Shown: positions 59,335 to 64,000 of the stretch, piece after piece | Layout: each line of letters opens with the position of its first letter | Position numbering within the stretch: the stretch's first letter is position 1 | Assembly: GCA_028551475.1 (NCBI GenBank) | Contig: CM052355.1 | Span: forward strand, 18,745,543-18,809,542 | DNA length: 64,000 bases | Direction of reading: 5' to 3' | Origin: Casuarina equisetifolia | Taxonomy: Eukaryota; Streptophyta; Magnoliopsida; Fagales; Casuarinaceae | Notes under the pieces: model-generated | Databases searched by the model: none | The model's input: only the letters and a program-made list of their open reading frames with translations | Told to the model about the DNA's origin: nothing | Translations under genes and position numbers: made by a program

Positions 59335-61935
59335 ACATCTTTTTTAATAAGCATAATACTGCTAAAAAACAACTTTAATTCTTACCATTTAAGAATTCTC
59401 CAAGGCCTTGCTTCCCCCACTTCCAATCTGTTTAATGAGGACAATGTCAGCAATTCAATTGCAAGAAGAGTACTAAAATCATACATAACAAACTCCCTTA
59501 TGAGGGCCTAAAAAAGCCAACCGTATAAAATTGCATCAAAGAAATAAAGGGTTCATCTATGTGGCTATTAAACATGCTAGTCTGACTTTCATAAGGTCTA
59601 AGTAAAGTGTGCCAATAAAACCATTGTAGATGTGTATTAAAAATAGGAAGCAAAATTATGATGATCTAACCAATAAGTAATTTTGATTTTTCTTTCATTC
59701 TTTTAGTTAAAGAAATTTCTCCCTTCTACAGAAGTTTAAAAATCATTATCTTTTCTTTTAATGATCAAATATATATTTCTTCATTTTTCTTTTTGATGGT
59801 GGAGGGTAGCTAATATATTATTGAATTTAAGTTTCTAAGGGAGAATATGAGCATAATTCAAGTTAAAATTGTTAGAGTATTTTAAAAAAATTCTTGGCTC
59901 TATATACTTATCATCAAGAGGGCATGAATGCTAAAACTTTGAAAGGGAAAAAGGAAAAAGAAAATAAATGCTAAGAAGCTATAGAATCATCCGCCTATAT
60001 AAGGCTAGAAAGCTCAAAAGTTTTACCAAAGCATCATTTTAAAAGTTAGTTCATAAATTAACTTCTAAAAGTAGAAGTTTTTTTTTAATAAAAATTTGTC
60101 CATACATATTAATGGAATCAAATCACCTATGCTCGTATAATCATTGTAAAACAAAGATTTATGAGCATCCTACCAGTCTCCATAGCATTGAACAAGAACT
60201 TCCTTATTTGGTGAAGTATAGAAGAAATCATGTACATTTATTCTAATGGATAATACACATATACTTTTCTTTTCATCTACCTTCGTGCAATGACAGATTA
60301 AATAGAGAAATACTTACTAAAGCGACGTTCTAGTTTTCCAGCCATGCACAATCTTTTGCGAAGACCAAAACATTGTTTATAAGTTCGCTCAAAGTGACTT
60401 TTTCCACAACGTTTTTTGCACCTTTTTTTTTTTGCATCTTGCTATGTTTCTCTTGTATGCATCTTCATATGGTTGAAGAGTGGAAATGGAGGGAGAATTC
60501 ATGGCTGAAAGGAGATGTGGAAAGGAAAGATTTGCTTGATTAACTTCTACCATGATCAACACAAGAATTATTATTGTTAACACCATCATCTTCACTACAG
60601 GTTTTCCACTAGCATTGGTAACCATTTTTTTGGTCCTCTCCCTTGAAATTCTATGTTGCACAGAGGTAAGGTTGAATGTTCATTCATAAAAACCTCTTTC
60701 ACGGGCAACTTGTCGAGTAAATATGAACTTTTTAAAAATAAGTATCTTGTCAAAATTTATTTAATTTTAACAAATGACTTCTTCTACTTGCAAGGGTCAC
60801 TGCTCAAAATTTTGGGGACGTTCATAGATCAAGTTAACTTTAGTAGAAGTCATGTCCTTTGATGAGGATCAAGAGTTATCATGTCATCTACTTATTCTTA
60901 TTCTAAGATTTATAAATACTCATATTAGTAACATTATTGATTTGTGCAATTTGATTTAATGATTAATTTCATAGATGCAAGATCCAATAGAAATATGTGA
61001 GGAAGAATATATGAGTTTTAGTGTCTTGATATAAGTTAAGACATCTTAAGTTGTAAGAAATATAGCTCACATCATAGAATTATGAAAGACAAAATACGTT
61101 TGTTAACCCTTCATGGAGTGTATATCTCTATTCTTTAAATGACCTCTCAACATTTTTACATCGTATTTTTTTTTTAATCAAAAAGCTCCCTAAATGTTTG
61201 ATAGTCGTTTCCTAACCTTTAGGTATAGCTGAAAAAGAGTTAGATTTGTATTGATTATGTTGATTGTTGATGTTAATATTATCTTGACCTTTTTCATGGG
61301 CAACTTGTTGAGGGAATTTTAACTTCTTTAAAATAATTTCCTTGTCAAACATTTACTTAATTTTAACAAATGACTTATTATACTTACAAGGGCCAATATT
61401 TGACAACTTGGGGATGTTCATAGATCAAGTTACTTTTAGTAAAAGATCAGGTCTTTTGACTTTTGGATCAAGAATCATCTTGTACTCATCTACTTATCAT
61501 TGGTATAAGATTTCTATAACACTAATATCAGTATCCATATATATTTGTGGTGAGAGAAATCTAAGGAAAACATGAATCCTTATGGAAAAGAAAGAAAGAA
61601 AGAAAGAAAGAAAGAGGCATGTGGTGAGGATGGTGTTGATGGAGGTCAAAGATCGTTAGATTAATTGATAAGATTAAGTTATTTTAAAATAATAGGCCTA
61701 ATGTCTATTCTAAAAACTAACTTAAGAATTGAAAATTTTTCTTTTAATTTAAACAAATACACATGTTTGCAATGCTTGACAATCCACATCAGTAACACAA
61801 GTTTTAGTTTACTATCGGTATGTCAAAATTTAACAATTAATAATGTATTCAATTATATTCGTCAAAAAATTATGACCAAATAACTTCAATAGTTAATATT
61901 AAAATGGAGTTTGAGTCTTCTTTCTTACAAATTAT
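59335..61935 (+). repeat. Segmental duplication block B, second part
   Basis: Resumes the match to block A from its 49580 position, through the small-ORF region and the internal 200-bp tandem segment (here about 60690-60890 and 61290-61490), to AAAATGGAGTTT near the end. It contains a (GAAA)n run at about 61590-61615. Confidence 0.75.
60389..60625 (-). CDS. Small ORF with hydrophobic leader, unrecognised
   Basis: A 78-codon ORF starts at the ATG at 60625-60623; an earlier in-frame ATG at 60661 gives 90 residues. It begins MVTNASGKPVVKMMVLTI, has one hydrophobic segment at about residues 13-30 (MMVLTIIILVLIMVEV) that could be a signal peptide or anchor, then a polar segment and a lysine-rich end (RCKKKKVQKTLWKK). 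The block A copy keeps the leader but is frameshifted. I know no family for it. It could be a small secreted-peptide gene or a chance ORF in duplicated DNA. Confidence 0.3.
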   Translation of the reverse strand: MVTNASGKPVVKMMVLTIIILVLIMVEVNQANLSFPHLLSAMNSPSISTLQPYEDAYKRNIARCKKKKVQKTLWKKSL

Positions 61936-62783
61936 ATGCAAAATTACCACTTATTTCGTAGTATCTTACCATCGAAATCACAAAAGTGTTCGATATCTAA
62001 TCCTTGCGCCTAGTTATTATGCTTGCTTCCAACATTATGGAGCCTATTGACCACTCCAACGGTTCACCGATCTCCCAAAAGGGTACTGGCATAAGATATC
62101 TAATTCTTGCGACTTCTTGCTTGAGAAAGCTGGCGTGTATTGATTGTCTTTAAATCCAACATAATGAGCATAGTGACCACTCCTACTTTTCACTGGTCTC
62201 TAGGAGAAATGATATGGTGGTTATTAGTCCATTTTCAGTGAAAAATATGTGTATATTCAGTCGCAAATGGGTTTTATCCACGAGAAAGGGATTCTCATTA
62301 ATAATGAGATTCCTAATAATAAATGAATTCTCAAATTGATGAGATTCCTTTTAATAAAAAGGTGATGCATCATAAAGAGATTTCCAATAATAAAGATTTT
62401 TAAGAGATTGTCAATAGCAAAGAGATACATTATAATTATAAGATTGGTATCAGTCAGGTTGAATGAGGACAGCTTGAGAGTGGTTGCATGTCTCTTTGTT
62501 AAAACTAGGCTTCCATGTGCTTTGCTACTGTTGGAACGGTGTTGTCCACATCCCCTCCAACTTCAGCGGCCCCACGACGCAACTGATAACTCCTCCTTTA
62601 ATTTCACCGTTTCCTACAATTCTACTACAAAAGCGTCACTTGTGTAGCTCCGGCATGTCGTGTCTTCACCTTTTCCGCAAGCTCTCAATGATTCAATCCG
62701 TCACCGGAATTCCAGTTGAACTGCTTCGATGATAAATGCCTTCCTCCCCGTACTTTGCCTCCATGTAAGCGCTGGCGGAGAAG
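61936..62783. other. Intergenic, upstream of the second BIOF gene
   Basis: No gene was recognised. The last 300 bp are GC-richer than the repeats to the left and probably contain the promoter and leader of the gene starting at 62784. Confidence 0.4.
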
Positions 62784-63057
62784 ATGAGCTTCTGGGACAG
62801 CTTGGTTGACGAGGCAGTTGCAAAGCTTCAGTCCTCGCAACGCCTCCTGCCTCAGAGAGCCATTCACCTCCCTAATCTCCAACCACCGAAAATCACTGAA
62901 AATAAAACTCAAAGCTGCCCAGAATCTTATCAAGAACAACTAGGAAATAAAGCCTTCCAGGTGTATGACAAAATCCAACCCTGGGACAGGTCCGCGGTGG
63001 AGGTTCAGATTTTGGAAGAGACGTTTCGAAGATGGATCCATCACCTTCCCAGTACTG
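62784..63057 (+). CDS. BIOF: Exon 1 of a second BIOF (KAPA synthase) gene, partial at window edge
   Basis: The ATG at 62784 opens 91 codons plus one base, ending at a GT donor at 63058. This is the same phase and junction (LPST-G) as exon 1 of the BIOF gene at 22661. Shared blocks are SFWDSLVDEAVAKLQSSQ versus [30 protein letters not shown] and EETFRRWI; more than half of the residues agree by eye. The exon has no stop. This region is the plant-specific N-terminal part before the catalytic fold, so activity cannot be judged from it. Exon 2 was not found in the remaining 940 bp. In the first gene intron 1 is 756 bp, so the gene may continue beyond the window with a longer intron, or may be truncated. 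Confidence 0.85.
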
Positions 63058-64000
63058 GTACGCTGCTTTCTCCTCCAATTCCTCTCGTTACATGCTTCCA
63101 GTTCTTTTGACGTTGTGGGTGATGTATGAAACTGGAATATCCTCTGCGTATCTGAACTTTTAACGAAGCAATCTTTCTTCCTTCAAGTTTGATTACTTCT
63201 ATACAAACTAATGACAGTGAACTCTCATCCAGACAATGATAATAATAATCATCCACAGCCGTTACGCTCATGCTACCGAAATGTAAAGAGAGATTTTAGG
63301 GACGTGTAGGGGGTTTTAGGGAGAGATGCGTTTCATTTGTTTTAGTGTTACATGCAACTCCGTTTCGGATTACGATGAGCGATGGCAATAATAGAGTGGG
63401 ACTGTAAGAGACCCCAACCTTAAGGAATTCGTACCCAGTGCTATGCCCAGGCCATGAAAGGATCCAAAAGACCAGGCAAAAGACGCGGGTTTACGAGTTA
63501 AGTAGGAGTTGTGCATGAAAAGATTAATGCAAAGAATTATCACAGTTCATAGACGTACGAAGTGAGAGCTTTGGGAAGGGTTGTGTCAGAGGGTTCGTGA
63601 TCAGATGACGTATAATTACTGGGTGTGTCTTTCGTTGTCGGGAAAGGAACAGGGATTTTAGCAGCGGCCGAAGCCAATCTCAAAGCCCTGAGGGGAATCT
63701 CAAGAGCGAAAAGGGCCAAAAGCATTAATGGGACGTCTTCTTTGTGTGGATATGAATGCCGTAATAGACGGGTACATCTTACCTGTTCAATGTCGGCGAT
63801 TTTAATAAAAGTTGCAATGGTCGTTGTAGCCTATAGCGGCGAGTTAATAGACGCTGAGGTGGTTGTTCATGTCTATAGCGACATTTATGAAACCTCTCCG
63901 TAAAGGACGGCATTTGATCAAGCATCGCCTTGCTTTCATTGACCAAACATCGCCTTGCTTTCATTGTTTAGTCTTTCTGTTTCCAGCCTTTTCTTGTTCT
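63058..64000 (+). other. Intron 1 of the second BIOF gene (to window end)
   Basis: Around 63330-63400 the strings GTTACATGC, ACTC and GAT-GATGAG-GATGG resemble intron 1 of the first gene at 23225-23297. The introns are thus also homologous. Beyond about 63420 the resemblance is lost and a dispersed repeat (63804-63887) is present, suggesting an insertion. A BIOF exon 2 was not seen. Confidence 0.5.
63804..63887. repeat. Dispersed repeat shared with 43334-43420 (right copy)
   Basis: CTATAGCGGCGAGTTAATAG, GCTGAGGTGGTTGT and a TCTATAGCGACATTT string parallel the left copy over about 85 bp in the same orientation. Its position inside the second BIOF intron suggests a transposon-derived insert. 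Confidence 0.55.

Noticed and set aside
1-64000. CRISPR array, bacterial operon or prophage
   Set aside because: No regular repeat-spacer structure. Spliced genes and LTR retroelements show plant nuclear DNA.

Overview
This is a flowering-plant nuclear genome window. Intron-rich protein genes have canonical GT-AG boundaries and match angiosperm families (RIN2/RIN3, RGF/GOLVEN, BIOF, AM1/SWI1/DYAD). Introns are long and AT-rich, dinucleotide microsatellites are common, and LTR retrotransposons of the Copia type fill much of the right half. The species cannot be named from the sequence alone. All families were recognised from memory, without database searches.

The left half (about 1-36,400) is gene-bearing. 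It holds a small STMP1-like mitochondrial micropeptide gene (minus, 2816-2992, telo-box motifs just upstream) and a 12-exon RING-CUE membrane ubiquitin ligase gene of the RIN2/RIN3 type (plus, 7341-15791). A two-exon RGF/GOLVEN peptide-hormone precursor follows (plus, 19050-19612). Next come an 11-exon 8-amino-7-oxononanoate synthase gene for biotin synthesis (BIOF, plus, 22661-27955), an AM1/SWI1/DYAD meiotic gene (minus, about 31954 down to 28882), and a single-exon plant-specific membrane protein gene (plus, 35543-36355). The last of these lies directly downstream of LTR-like sequence. The genes are not an operon and have unrelated roles: ubiquitin ligation, root peptide signalling, vitamin synthesis and meiotic entry.

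From 36,539 to 41,866 lies a structurally complete, GC-rich Copia element. It has two 405-bp LTRs, a 5-bp target-site duplication, a primer-binding site and a polypurine tract. Its coding region is broken by a 1-nt deletion inside a 54-nt tandem repeat, a second frame change and a nonsense codon. The LTRs differ at 12 positions, so it is a fairly young insertion.

From about 44,400 to 62,000 the window is an AT-rich nest of decayed repeats. It contains at least three further Copia remnants, one on the minus strand. A roughly 600-800-bp module is present twice (44421-45066, 47956-48783). A multi-kilobase segmental duplication (49285-52810 versus 57505-61935) is itself built from internal tandem repeats and carries a pair of small hydrophobic ORFs.

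At the right edge (62784-63057) exon 1 of a second BIOF gene appears in the same orientation and with the same splice phase as the first, followed by recognisably homologous intron sequence. This shows a local gene duplication now separated by about 40 kb. The strongest points for follow-up are this BIOF pair, the unclear 5' end of the AM1 gene, the RGF peptide, and the duplicated small-ORF block.
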